The notes under the pieces: generated by a model
Databases searched by the model: none
What the model saw: only the letters and a program-made list of their open reading frames with translations
What the model was told of the DNA's origin: nothing
Shown here: positions 11,901-23,376 of the stretch, piece by piece
Numbering within the stretch: position 1 is the first letter of the stretch
Layout: each line of letters opens with the position of its first letter
Program-made: the position numbers and the translations under genes
NCBI GenBank assembly: GCA_964016885.1
Contig: OZ024740.1
Coordinates: forward strand, 301,173,286-301,237,285
Length of the DNA stretch: 64,000 nucleotides
Direction: 5' to 3'
Origin: Eledone cirrhosa
Lineage: Eukaryota; Mollusca; Cephalopoda; Octopoda; Eledonidae

Positions 11901-12888
11901 GAGCATATATCTCTCGTCACAGAAATTTAACGTATCATTTTATTGATAGCAACGAAGTCATTATAAAACCGACCTGGAACCTATCAGTCAAAATGATAGC
12001 ATGTCACCGTGATAGTTGTGAACAGTTCGGATATCGTAGTGTTCGGCAACTAATTACAGGAACGTCGAATGGAGTAACGATCAGCATTAATAAAGCAATG
12101 GCTTTGAAAAACAGCGTATGGATTGGCAAATCAATACCGGTCAGCACCGTTGTTAGACCCTGGTTGGACTGAGCAATCAAGTAGCTCGGGGTCAATTTCG
12201 ACCAGCTCCCTAGATGGATAGGAACTAGGATGAGATGACGCCCTAGGTTGTCGCGCACTCACAGATATGGGCCGAGAGGCAACTATCACTGAAATATTGC
12301 GTAGAGGGGGGTACTGATTACATCGTTCCGTTTATATGTTACCTACCGGCCATTGTGTCTTGCACTAGTCCGCACCTCACTATATTCTGCCGACTCTTCT
12401 TTCATTTTTTGTCCAAGGGACAGAATCTGCTGATAAGGTGGTCCATCTGCTGACAACATGCTGTGACTATTGATGCAGAAACAAACTTTGAGGCTACATC
12501 ATTTGCAGATGCCCCTAAACAGTTCAGGAAATATTCAGAGAACAACACCACCCCCAATTTATTGTATTTGTGAATATAGCCAATGCTATTAACAGATTAT
12601 CTTCTTAGAAATGTTCTCAGAAAGTGTGTTTCCCGCCTGAGCGCATGATACTATTATATCATTCTCACCTGTGTGTGATTATTTAAGAGGTCATTTGATA
12701 GATGTAAACTGGGCATTCCAGTGTAAAGTCTGAATGATATCATTCATGGATTTTCAAGTACGATTCACAGACAATACGGCAAAGGGAGGAGTGGCATCGA
12801 GTTTAGTGAATATGGACAGTAGCAAATCTGTCAGTTGTATTCAATAATCAATGGCGTTTGTGTGCCGTGCTACCTAATGCCTTATATA
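9000..12888. other. AT-rich stretch without a recognised gene
   Basis: There is no recognised repeat or domain-bearing open frame, apart from the doubtful open frame at 10446-10904 listed separately. An open frame at 11819-12172 (+) has ordinary composition but no motif I recognise; its last third is slightly GC-richer and may be an old repeat. Confidence 0.5.
10446..10904 (-). CDS. Doubtful 152-codon open frame with a hydrophobic segment
   Basis: I do not recognise this protein. The reading frame is open for 152 codons. Its second half has normal composition: a hydrophobic stretch (HFIYISLLIIILFP) followed by ADHVCMYGNDLSKLEDPPDY and an Asn/Ser/Thr-rich end. That order could be a signal peptide or membrane anchor followed by an extracellular segment of one exon. 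It could equally be a chance frame in AT-rich DNA, since the first third is low-complexity His/Ile/Thr sequence. No neighbours support a gene here. Confidence 0.15.
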   Translation of the reverse strand: MYMWNLVVHIIVHIFLNVCFCTHKYIIHILSTHKCINRAILQKLEDSNINISNYEDTIPSNANPIENISPILFVLPKKHFIYISLLIIILFPKADHVCMYGNDLSKLEDPPDYDVYFAARLTIYVLLKTSRLTINTIPANDSLSSNVTMAIV

Positions 12889-13836
12889 TCTATATATATA
12901 AAGTGAAGTTGGGCGTAGTTTGTTTGTTTGGTGTCCCGAACTTGCAGGCTACACCGTTCATCCGATTTTCAGGAAACTTGACACATATAAAACTCGACCC
13001 GAGATGGAATAGGCTACTTGAAATTTTTAAAATATCGATAATATTTTCAAAACATGCCGATTTCGATGAAACTCGAGGCAAATGTGTATTTTGATCCGGG
13101 GATGAATGGGGCCAAATTAAATGTTCGTAAAGCCGATAATGGAATCACCAGAGGCAAAAATCGATATTTACGAAATTTGTCCGATTCCAATGAAATTTAA
13201 CAAACCATACTTGAAGACGCGTTGAGGCTGTTCAAAGGGCAATAATCCTAGCCACAATTTTAATCAACTTTTTTTTCTCCCATAGCAAATTTACCGGGAC
13301 AGGTCTTTAGCTACTCAAATCTACTTCAGAGGTCACGAATCCATGTAATAATTCAATAAAACTGAAGCGGGGGATCGACTTTGCGCAAAAAACAAGGCAA
13401 AGGTGCACATGGGAAAACTTTTTACAGGATCGTCCGATTTTCTTGAAAATTGTCGCAAGAGACTAGCCATTATGCCACGGTTTAGATATACTACATTCTA
13501 TTTCTTCTTCTGAACATGTGAGCGCGAAAATTGTAAAACAAATAAAAACTGTGAAAAAATCGACTTTTTCACCCTGCTTTAAAAATCAACTGAAAATTCA
13601 ATTTCAAGTGAATTTGACTTCCGTCAGTCGTGCAAAGAACAATTTCAACGATACACTGTGTACCTACAATTGATCCATTATTTATGCTCAATTACACGCC
13701 TGCGTCAACTAACCTCTGTTTTCTTTCCTTGAGGTTCGAAGGTTTTTCCACCTGTGATGCGCGGAAAGTAACTTTCACATATTTTAACAGACCAAAGGTC
13801 AAGTTACACCCGGGCAACGCCGGGTACTTCTGCTAG
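12889..13836 (+). mobile_element. Non-autonomous Helitron H1
   Basis: The 5' end is TCTATATATATAAAGTGAAG. The 3' end has a GC-rich hairpin ACCCGGGCAACGCCGGGT (13808-13825), a short gap and the terminal CTAG at 13833-13836. The element sits between A (12888) and T (13837), and there is no target-site duplication, as expected for Helitrons. The interior (948 bp total) encodes no Rep or helicase, so it must be mobilised in trans. It shares both ends and several hundred internal bases with H2 at 30115-32494. Confidence 0.85.
13808..13836 (+). other. Helitron H1 3' terminal hairpin and CTAG end
   Basis: Six-base stem ACCCGG/CCGGGT with loop GCAACG, then ACTTCTG and CTAG. This is the classic Helitron termination signal layout. 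Confidence 0.85.
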
Positions 13837-13867
13837 TATATATATATATCTATTAGAAAAGGGAAGT

Positions 13868-13870
<3 letters not shown>

Positions 13871-13954
<84 letters not shown>
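13871..13954. repeat. (CT)n followed by (TA)n
   Basis: About 40 bp of CT and 37 bp of TA separate Helitron H1 from the PLE-2 palindrome. Confidence 0.95.
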
Positions 13955-13957
<3 letters not shown>

Positions 13958-14217
13958 TAGCGAGGGTTTTTATATGAATTCGTGTGTCGAAACAAATATT
14001 GTTACACTTGAGGAGGGTCATATTTGTGTAATATTGCCAGAATTAATAACAGAACACACTCACTGTTTGGTTGGTTTTCGCTTCTCGCTGTCTTTTATAT
14101 CTGCGATCTAACTTAATCGGTCCTCAATGTTGCCATTGACTGACCGACGGTCAAAAATAATACAGATACAATATAGACACAAACACATATATATAGTTTA
14201 CATAATTTACATAAATC

Positions 14218-14245
14218 TTTCGTTGCACATCTGCAACATCGTCAG
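14218..14245 (-). ncRNA. Hammerhead-ribozyme-like core, PLE-2 left arm (candidate)
   Basis: On the minus strand the 3' region contains CTGACGA, a hairpin GTTGC-AGATGT-GCAAC, then GAAA. This is the order of hammerhead boxes 1 and 2 around stem II. Hammerhead ribozymes are established components of Penelope-like elements. I could not place a convincing third box (NUH) and stem I, and the first stem II pair would be a mismatch. It may therefore be degenerate or coincidental. Confidence 0.35.
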
Positions 14246-14559
14246 TGGTGTTATATTTTTTCCTCCTGTTGTGTTGTATGTCTACGCCATTTTTTATTCA
14301 GTCTGTCTATATATTTAATTATTTATTTGCTTGTTTGTTTATTTTATTTTGTCTTCTTTGCGCATGCGTTTGCGTGTGTGTATAGTGTTATGTTTGCTGT
14401 GTGACTAGTGTGTATAGTGTTATTTCTGCTGGGTGACTAGTGTGTGTTTATGTGCTTGTTGTTAATGTGCTTGTGTATGTACTTATTTATCTTATTTTAT
14501 TTTATTTTATTTTATTTTATTTACTTATTTATACTTCTCTTAGGTCAGTGTTGTTTGTT

Positions 14560-16837
14560 TGGGTGTTGTTGTTGTTCCACTGATTCTTTCTGTTTAGCTT
14601 TGGTCTTCTAATTTCTATTTCACTGGCCTCTCTGATTTGCCTATCTGCTGGGTCATTCCTATGTTTAGATATTATTGTAATTTCTATGTTGTCTATGTTA
14701 CCGTCATGTAGTTGTCTAGCATGTTCGTATAGTACTGACCCGTTTTTTCATCCTTTTAGTTCCCCCCAGTGTTGGTCTATCTTTTCACCTATGCTACGAG
14801 CTGTTTCGCCTATGTATGTTGTTGTCATGTTTCTGCAAGTACCCTCTGTACATCTTATGCTATAGACTACGTTTCTAGTTTTACAGTTTATCCGGGGGTT
14901 CACCTTACATATGATACATTTCCTATTGGTACAGTGGGTTTTCTTAAAAGGGTAGGTTTTGCTGATCAGGGATTTTATGGTGGTTCCTGGCTTTTCTACC
15001 ACCTTTATTTTTAAGTGGGTCTTTCTCAGGGCCTTTCTACACTGGTTAGCTAATTTCCCTCCAGGGGTGGCGTCCCCAAACATGACACTCTGATATCTCT
15101 GGTTGTCGTACCATGATGTGGCCTTCCCTGTCTTATGCCTAGCCCTATCTAAGCTATTCCATGATTTGCTCCTGTATAATGGGCAAATTCCTTTCATGTC
15201 CAGTTCTATGAGGGTCTTATACTTTTCCATGGCTCCTTCGTATACTCTGACTCTGTCTCTTTGGTTGTAGCCAGAGAACTGCATGCGGTTGATGAAGTGT
15301 TGGATGTGTCTTTCCATTTCTGTTGGGTCAGACATGCTGGACACATTCTTCATCACTCGTACCAAATCTGCGATCAGAATATTAAACTTAGCACTACTGG
15401 ACATTGCAGAGTTTTTGAGTATCAGGTATTTGGAGGCCATGGGTTTAGCATAGTGTGAGTGGAGAATTTGGGCTCTATCGTCTATAGTGTTAATCCAGAG
15501 TTCTGTGTCTAATACAGGTAGTCTATTGTTAGGGTCTTTGGAAGGGAAGTCGATAGTTACAGTTATACTCTGGTGTATGGAATTAGCTATCTGCTGGATG
15601 CTTTCCATCGTTCTACGTTCTAAATCAAACTTGTTAGTGCTCTCTAGTGGGGGTGTTCTTATAACTATATTGATATCGTCTACATAACGAGAGTACATGA
15701 TGAGGTCTATGGAGCTTTCATTAAGGAGATCTTTAAGTCTCCTTTCCCACCATACCATGAAAAGGTTGGCAACATCACCAGCTATGCTGACGCCGATGGC
15801 TGCTCCCTCATTTTGGGTGTAGATTTTCTCATTGAACTTAAATATGTGGCCCTTTAGGGTAGTTTTGATACTAGCCCCTATTGCATGTGCGACCATTTTT
15901 CTTACCTGATCATTGTTTTGGGGGGTCCGTATAGCTTTGGTCCACCCAATCCACCTTCCCATGGGAGTCTTTTTTGCCATTGAGGTTATGGTGGGGGTTC
16001 TACCTCTTATAGGTCTACTAGGGCAGAAACATCTAAGGTCATGGCTGTCTAGGTAGTCAGTGTCGTAGGTAAGTCTAAGTAGGAGGCCCAGTTCGTCTGT
16101 GTCGACGTCGCAGAACTCCACCTCACTCTCAATGATCATCTCCACACATCTTTTCACAGCAAAATCAATGTTAATGGATGTGACACCACATCCATGCTGC
16201 CTATTATGCAGTTGGATAGGCTCCTGTTTTTGTTGCACTCACTGATTCTGCTGAGGAGGTCCTCTATACTTTCACATACATCTGGGGACATCTTGATTAT
16301 GGGGCGTATAACCATTGAGAGGAAGTAGGAGATCCTGTAGTTGCTAGCTATATTAGCTCCGCATACGGGTCTTGTTGGTGGTCCTGTTGTCGGGTCGTCG
16401 ACTGTCTTGTAGTCTTTGCGGAGCCCATACAAGTGTGGTATGCCATTGTTAGACGCCTGGAAGTTGTTGGCAGTGCGTCTGCTTGGCTTTAGGATGTCAG
16501 TCCACATCATCATGTGAGCGTTGAGGATTTTTTCTTACCCATCGTGTGTTTGTTGTGCAACTTCGCTCGTGTTGGTGATGTGGAGTTGCATAGCCTCGAT
16601 GTAGTTCGGCATGCTATCTATTGACATCCTACCAGACTTATCTGTGGGTAGACACACTACCTCACCATCCCTTGTGCGCTGCTTGAGGCTAACCAAGCCT
16701 TCTACAGGTTTTCTCCCAAGTTTTTGGGCCTCTGGTCTGCTCTGTCTCTTAGTATACCTGTCTACTACTTGTCTAATCTTATTTCTAGCTATGGTGAACT
16801 GTGCCTCTGTCTCGTCATCTATTTGCTGTCTCGTCAT
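14560..16837 (-). pseudogene. PLE-2 left copy, RT plus GIY-YIG endonuclease, several lesions
   Basis: This is the RT-endonuclease polyprotein of the second PLE lineage. The N-terminal part (16837-16535) has the LPTDKSGRM block. It continues in the same frame past a stop at 16535-16537 to 16154 (HLYGLRKDYK, RPVCGANIASNYR, IGSMDVVS). A frameshift then breaks RT motif A near 16160-16200. The main segment (16238-14748) has NEGAAIGVSIAGDVANL and the catalytic YVDD, then the C-terminal cysteine cluster (CTNRKCIIC) and a GIY-YIG core (VVYSIRC and YIGETARS). A TGA at about 14748 replaces the Arg codon seen in the right copy, and the last ~60 codons follow to about 14560. The copy is non-functional. 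Upstream codons are missing at the junction. Confidence 0.85.
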
Positions 16838-16845
16838 CTATTAGA

Positions 16846-18347
16846 TGTTTCTGGCCTAGTAGACCTATAAGAGGTAGACCCCCCACCATAACCTCAATGG
16901 CAAAAAAGACTCCCATGGGAAGGTGGATTGGGTGGACCAAAGCTATACGGACCCCCCAAAACAATGATCAGGTAAGAAAAATGGTCGCACATGCAATAGG
17001 GGCTAGTATCAAAACTACCCTAAAGGGCCACATATTTAAGTTCAATGAGAAAATCTGCACCCAAAATGAGGGAGCAGCCATCGGCGTCAGCATAGCTGGT
17101 GATGTTGCCAACCTTTTCATGGTATGGTGGGAAAGGAGACTTAAAGATCTCCTTAATGAAAGCTCCATAGACCTCATCATGTACTCTCGTTATGTAGACG
17201 ATATCAATATAGTTATAAGAACACCCCCACTAGAGAGCACTAACAAGTTTGATTTAGAACGTAGAACGATGGAAAGCATCCAGCAGATAGCAAATTCCAT
17301 ACACCAGAGTATAACTGTAACTATCGACTTCCCTTCCAAACACCCTAACAATAGACTACCTGTATTAGACACAGAACTCTGGATTAACACTATAGACGAG
17401 AGAGCCCAAATTCTCCACTCACACTATGCTAAACCCATGGCCTCCAAATACCTGATACTCAAAAACTCAGCAATGTCCAGTAGTGCTAAGTTTAATATTC
17501 TGATCGCAGATTTGGTACGAGTGATGAATAATGTGTCCAGCATGTGCGACCCAACAGAAATGGAAAGACACATCCAACACTTCATCAACCGCATGCAGTT
17601 CCCTGGCTACAACCAAAGAGACAGGGTCAGAGTATACGAAGGAGCCATGGAAAAGTATAAGACCCTCATAGAACTGGACATGAAAGGAATTTGCCCATTA
17701 TACAGGAGCAAATCATGGAATAGCTTAGATAGGGCTAGACATAAGATAGGGAAGGCCACATCATGGTACGACAACCAGAGATATCAGAGTGTCATGTTTG
17801 TGGACGCCACCCCTGGAGGGAAATTAGCTAACCAGTGTAGAAAGGCCCTGAGAAAGACCACTTAAAAATAAAGGTGGTAGAAAAGCCAGGAACCACCATA
17901 AAATCCCTGATCAGCAAAACCTACCCTGTTAAGAAAACCCACTGTACCAATAGGAAATGTATCATATGTAAGGTGAACCCCCGGATAAACTGTAAAACTA
18001 GAAACGTAGTCTATAGCATAAGATGTACAGAGGGTACTTGCAGAAACATGACAACAACATACATAGGCGAAACAGCTCGTAGCATAGGTGAAAGGATAGA
18101 CCAACACTGGGGGGAACTAAAAGGGCGAAAAAACGGGTCAGTATTATACGAACATGCTAGACAACTACATGACGGTAACTTAGACAACATAGAAATTAGA
18201 ATAATATCTAAACATAGGAATGACCGAGCAGATAGGCAAATCAGAGAGGCCAGTGAAATAGAAATTAGAAGACCAAAGCTAAACAGAAAGAATCAGCGGA
18301 ACAGCAACAACACCCAAACAAACAACACTGACCTAAGAAAAGTATAA
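16846..18347 (+). pseudogene. PLE-2 right copy, 5'-truncated RT plus GIY-YIG endonuclease
   Basis: The copy enters the family at CFWPSRPIRGR, downstream of RT motif A, and runs open to 17865. It includes NEGAAIGVSIAGDVANL and the catalytic YVDD. A one-base deletion in a C run (GACCAC against GACCCAC in the left copy, near 17858) shifts the frame. The C-terminal segment (17874-18347) then carries the cysteine cluster, VVYSIRC and YIGETARSIGE of the GIY-YIG nuclease, and a basic tail. The lesions differ from those of the left copy, so the two decayed independently. Lacking the N-terminal RT third, it cannot be active. Confidence 0.88.
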
Positions 18348-18620
18348 ATAAGTAAATAAAATAAAATAAAATAAGATAAATAAATACATACACAAGCACA
18401 ATAACAACAAGCACATAAACACACACTAGTCACCCAGCAGACACAACACTATACACACTAGTCACACAGCAAACATAACACTATACACACACGCAAACGC
18501 ATGCGCAAAGAAGACAAAATAAAATAAACAAACAAGCAAATAAATAATTAAATATATAGACAGACTGAATAAAAAATGGCGTAGACATACAACACAACAG
18601 GAGGAAAAAATATAACACCA

Positions 18621-18648
18621 CTGACGATGTTGCAGATGTGCAACGAAA
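18621..18648 (+). ncRNA. Hammerhead-ribozyme-like core, PLE-2 right arm (candidate)
   Basis: Same motif as in the left arm: CTGACGA at 18621-18627, stem II GTTGC/GCAAC at 18629-18633 and 18640-18644, GAAA at 18645-18648. An ATTTA-TG-TAAAT hairpin follows at once and could be stem III. The remaining core elements are unresolved. The position downstream of the coding region fits the placement known for PLE ribozymes. Confidence 0.35.
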
Positions 18649-18860
18649 GATTTATGTAAATTATGTAAACTATATATATGTTTGTGTCTATATTGTATCT
18701 GTATTATTTTTGACCGTCGGTCAGTCAATGGCAACATTGAGGACCGATTAAGTTAGATCGCAGATATAAAAGACAGCGAGAAGCGAAAACCAACCAAACA
18801 GTGAGTGTATTCTGTTATTAATTCTGGCAATATTACACAAATATGACCCTCCCCATGTGT

Positions 18861-18865
<5 letters not shown>

Positions 18866-18916
<51 letters not shown>
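18866..18916. repeat. (TA)n microsatellite
   Basis: TA tract at the right outer end of the PLE-2 pair, mirroring the tract at 13918-13954. Confidence 0.95.
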
Positions 18917-18919
<3 letters not shown>

Positions 18920-21116
18920 CCCCACGTCTTTGTTTTCTCGTTAAGAACGAAATTGGCAGTCTTAAATTGCTCTCTATGCTTATAGTCAGTATGGTACAAA
19001 ATGATATAAATGTTGTTGACTTGTAATATGGATTTGGTTATCTCTCATTTCTAGCTTGCATAGTTTTACACACGATATTTTAACATTGTTATATTTTAAC
19101 ACACGGTTATCTACTAGTAATAGAGTACTGTTTAGTTCTAATTTAGTAAAATTGTTTTATCTTTAGACATCTATATGTATATTTCTTAAGCTCAGACATA
19201 ACAGTAAATAATCAAATCATAATTATACAGTGATATATCTTTTGAAGCAAAATGCTTTTAACTCCCAAAAGATTCAACGTTTTTCTCCGTCACCAAACAT
19301 TTCAAACATAGCATCTAATTGAAAAACACCATAAAATAGTTAAATAAGAAATAGAACAAATCTTATGTAAACAGACAACATAAAATTTCATATTTAAAAC
19401 ATACACAGAAAAAAACATTATTTCCATAGTTAAATATATTTCACCTCATAGAAAATAATGTTAGCTAAACTTTTAATGCAAGAAATATATCTATAGAACA
19501 AAGCTCATGGTTTGCTTGTATTACTAGTAACAAGGAAAATTAAATCTAATTCAATTTAAGAACAATAGAACTATTCAATGGAAAACGTGTTATATAAGCA
19601 AGCACTTACCATTAATTTTTTTCCGGAAGCAGGCGTTTGTGAGAGTAAATTAAAGCTGATTCGCAAAAGATAAAGGTCGCTATCAAACTTTAGAAACGTC
19701 ACTGTCAACCACTGCAAATTGGAAGAAAAATATGTCAATGCTTTGTATATTGCATACCGGTTTGTTGCACCAACCATCTACCGAAAGGTTCATAACACGC
19801 ACAATGACCAACAGAATACACGGTAGAATTTCATTGACATTCTCAATGATATTGACCCTGGATCATCCTTAGATTTGTAGCAGAATATAGGTAATATGAA
19901 GTAGAGATAGGATGGCAATTTCGAAGGAGGTTTCCGTTGTGGAGAGAGAAATAAAAATAATAACACTAATCGCAAGCCGAAGCAGAAAGAAACAAGCTTG
20001 ACGGCGTTTTTGCCGCATAGTCAGAATGGGTGATAGATTAAAATTGACCTGGTAAACGTAAAATGCATTAGTAAATCATATTTCCTGAAAGTTAAACTTA
20101 TACTAATGGAAAGCAATAGAACATGCAGAGAAGAGCTACTTTCTCTGGACATATGTCTCACGGTTGCATAACGTGCCTACGTTTTCCCCCAGGAAAGATG
20201 TCAACGAAAATGTGAAGACGCGTGCTTATTGACAGGGTACATGGAGAAATACAGTGAAAAACGAAATTAAAGTATAACAAATAGAAACTACAATATTATT
20301 TAGATATTTTCGTGCTATATTCACAGGAATAATGCTGAAAGAGATAGTTGCTTTACCAGACTAGAATTTGAGGAATGATGCACAAGTTGGTAAGCAAACG
20401 AATATGGAAGAATTTCATGGTACTTTACATGTGAAATGATGCAAAGAAAACACTACTGAATAAACAACAAGCCGAGAATGTATGTTTGTTTTACATGAAC
20501 GTATTGTGTCATGTCACGCAAGACGCCAAAAGGAATTTAAGCAGCATATCAGTATAATGTTATGAAACGTAGCATAATTAAAAGTAAAAATGGTTCAATA
20601 TTATATCCAATAATTACATTAAAATTTAAAACTATATGAGGGATTTGCGCATTCGGTGTTTGCTATATTAAATAAATAATCTAATGTTTTGTACATATCA
20701 ATAAACTGAAAATATGAATGTCCTAATTTGCATATGGTACATTCAGAAACCTTAATCATGTATAACGTACGGAATATAATTCGAAATACACATATCGAAT
20801 AAAAAACTTCATTAGAATTATACAACAAATAATTTCATGATGTGTATTTGGGTATGATGCCAACAATCCACACCTCTTATTTTAAGGATAGTTACATAAA
20901 TATAGGACTATCAATATGAGGAACGTGAATTGTTAAACACAAAAACGTAACGCCAAATCATAACTTAATGTCTTAATATGAAGCCGGACGCAAAATGTTA
21001 TATACTACGAGTACTCCCTAATCATATCTTCCAACAAGGCTTAATGCTAATTGTAATCTCATACCGTAAACATTAACCCTAGTACCTACCATTTCTCATT
21101 AACTATGTTCTATACC
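18917..21116. other. AT-rich non-coding stretch
   Basis: No supported gene, RNA or recognised repeat. Open frames are all under 70 codons and lack domain features. Confidence 0.55.
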
Positions 21117-21124
21117 TATGTATG

Positions 21125-21213
<89 letters not shown>

Positions 21214-21248
21214 ATCTATCTATCTATCTACCTATCTATATATATATC
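21117..21248. repeat. (TATC)n microsatellite
   Basis: About 20 perfect TATC units, then a mixed TATC/TA tract. It lies at the 5' flank of the Tx1-like LINE copy 1. TATC units reappear at that element's 3' end. Confidence 0.95.
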
Positions 21249-21390
21249 GACCGGACGTGCAATAGATCGTCGGTAAGTTTTTGTAAAATGTTCTATACAA
21301 AAACAGAATTTATAGTATGAAAATGTATATTGTTTAATAGATTAACACCAAGGTAAACTCAATTTTCGCCCATGTGGGGCGAAAATTTAA

Positions 21391-23376
21391 TTGAAAAAAT
21401 TATTGAGAAGTTTTAAAATGTTCCTAACTGTAACAATGTGTGATCTACAGAGAACGCTGGACAGCGTTGACAGCGAGAAGAGGGGGAAAGAGGCAGATAT
21501 ATCTCCCTCTACTTCCACAGAAGTATATATGGAGACAAACATCAACATAACTTCGTATTGTAAAGAAATGGATATTTGCACAACAAAATATGAAATTAAC
21601 AGCCCATAACAGACACCAAAAAATACAGAAAATGCAGAAATTGAAACAATTGACACAACTACACACGAAAAAACCAACAACAACAACAGAACTGAAAAAA
21701 CAACATTCGCACTAACTGTAATAAACAAAACAGAATATAAAGAGTTGGAAATCAGCAGTTCAAAACAGATGTCTGATGCAAAACAATTTATAACATTTGA
21801 AGAAAAAGGTGGGTTTCAAATAAACTCACCCTTGGAAATTAAACGAGAAACAGTTCGAAGAACGGTAACCTTCAGAACTGTCTTGAATAATACTAGAAAA
21901 CCAGTTTTCCTTAGTCAATGGAAAATTGATGCCACCTTGAAGGAGGCTTTGGAAAACATCGATTTTCTGTTAAGGGGCAGACTGTATGGAAGTATTTCGG
22001 TACATTTTAAAAGCGAGGGCCTCGCACAGAAGCATTCTGTGCGGCCAATCATTTCGAAAACGCATTCCTTTTTCCCTACTTACATGGGAAAAAGAACACA
22101 AAAAATAAAAATAAACACTATACCACCAAACATCAACATCTGGTGGATTTTGGTGGGGTTCCTAGAGCCAGAAAATTATGTAATTCTTTCGGCCAGGAAG
22201 TCTACCAGACAAAGGTGGGCGGGTACCTATTTGGAGGTTCTGGTGCAGATGAGGACGGAAAGAATCTCTAAAATACCCGAAAAGGTCCTAGTCGATAACA
22301 CCAACCACATTAACATTTCGGTTGAAGGAGAAAACCACATTGCTTTCGTTGTAATAGCACCACACATCGAAAGGCCTCCTGCCCTTTACAAACACGTTCA
22401 AACAAAACAATCCAAAAGAAAACATTGTTACCAACACCGACACTAAAACAATCACCACCACAAAAACAACAAGACACGAAACAAGCAAACACACCAAAAC
22501 AAACAGCCACTCAACCAACAACAACAGAAAAAACACAGACAACGCCCCTGAAGAACACAGCCTACCCCATACCACTCCATCAAAAACTACCACAAACACA
22601 CACACTTTAACACCATCACCACACAACATACCCCTACCCGACACTCCTGTCGATGATTATTGTTTAACAGATGAGGCTGCTTATCATTCTTTAAGTGAAG
22701 AAGAAGGAGATCTTCGGAAAAAAACAAATAAAGAGACACCACAAAACCCTCAACACTCCAATCACCAACACCATCACAAAACCATAGACAAAAACAACAA
22801 CAAAAACAAGACCACAGTCAAACATCCCCCTACCAGCAAAACCAACTCCAGCACCACCCCAAACACAAGCACCCACCATAAAAAGAAAGCTCCCCAACGA
22901 ACAACAAACAAAGACAAACACAACAAAAACACAAACAAAAATAACACAACAAAAACACAAACAACAATACGCATAGATCAACACAAACAACAAGAGTTTG
23001 ATGGAGGTCATCTCCAAAAACCCCAAGGTGGAGACGGAGGGCAAAACTTTCGTTAAAGTAGAATCATCTCCATACCTTAAACTTATAAGGGTTTCTATGG
23101 AGACCTATAGTGACCTGCAGAATAAATTTTCGCAGGACGTGGGCAACCCCTGGCAGAAACCCATCAACCGCGTCCTGTTAAAATGTTTCCCCACCCCACA
23201 CTACACCCTTCCAGCACGCAAATGGAGATTGAACAACCCGATCTCCAGGAAACGAAAAGGTAAGTGCACCTTTTCATCCTCTTTCGCCAACTCTTCTCCA
23301 CCAACATGGCTAGTTTACGAGTTGGAAGCGTGTATGTGCGTGGTCAAGGGATACCCTGGAAACACGACCAACTTTT
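21391..23376 (+). pseudogene. Tx1-1 ORF1 (RNA-binding, zinc-knuckle protein), frameshifted
   Basis: This corresponds to ORF1 of copies 2 and 3. A first segment (21391-21606) ends at TAA. The conserved central domain is in 21745 to about 22330 (RRTVTFRTV, IPPNINIWW, WAGTYLEVLVQ, NISVEG). The frame then shifts, and the CCHC knuckle CFRCNSTTHRKASC lies in the neighbouring frame before a Gln/Thr/Pro/Lys-rich linker that stops at 22610. The C-terminal domain reappears from 22998 (SSPYLKLIRVSMETYSDLQ), matching IQITRIRQKTYMTLKQKF in copy 2. The likely role is binding the element RNA as a particle. The frameshift and stops make it non-functional. Confidence 0.75.

Larger units (their letters stand above)
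13955..18870. mobile_element. Head-to-head pair of PLE-2 elements forming a large inverted repeat
   Basis: The left copy (minus strand, 13955-16845) and the right copy (plus strand, 16846-18870) run outward from a junction near 16846. Their 3' ends lie at the outer margins, next to TA tracts. Matching starts at about 13997 on the left and 18870 on the right and continues inward to about 16035 on the left and 16848 on the right. The right copy is therefore 5'-truncated, and about 800 bp of the left copy's 5' half forms the unpaired centre. Identity by eye is high (few per cent difference). Inverted partial copies joined head to head are known for Penelope-like elements. Confidence 0.9.

Noticed and set aside
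12120..12290. SINE-like sequence (GGATTGGCAAATCAATACC)
   Set aside because: Only a short resemblance to the SINE head; the body does not match the other copies.
14769..17390. Opposite-strand frames across the PLE-2 pair
   Set aside because: Antisense shadows of the RT and endonuclease coding sequence, seen twice because the copies are inverted.
18629..18700. A complete, confidently folded hammerhead ribozyme
   Set aside because: Only boxes 1 and 2 with stem II can be placed; the cleavage-site strand and stem I were not found, so it is kept as a candidate only.
21117..21248. Regular short repeats resembling an array
   Set aside because: A TATC tetranucleotide microsatellite with no spacers; not a CRISPR array, and the sequence is eukaryotic.
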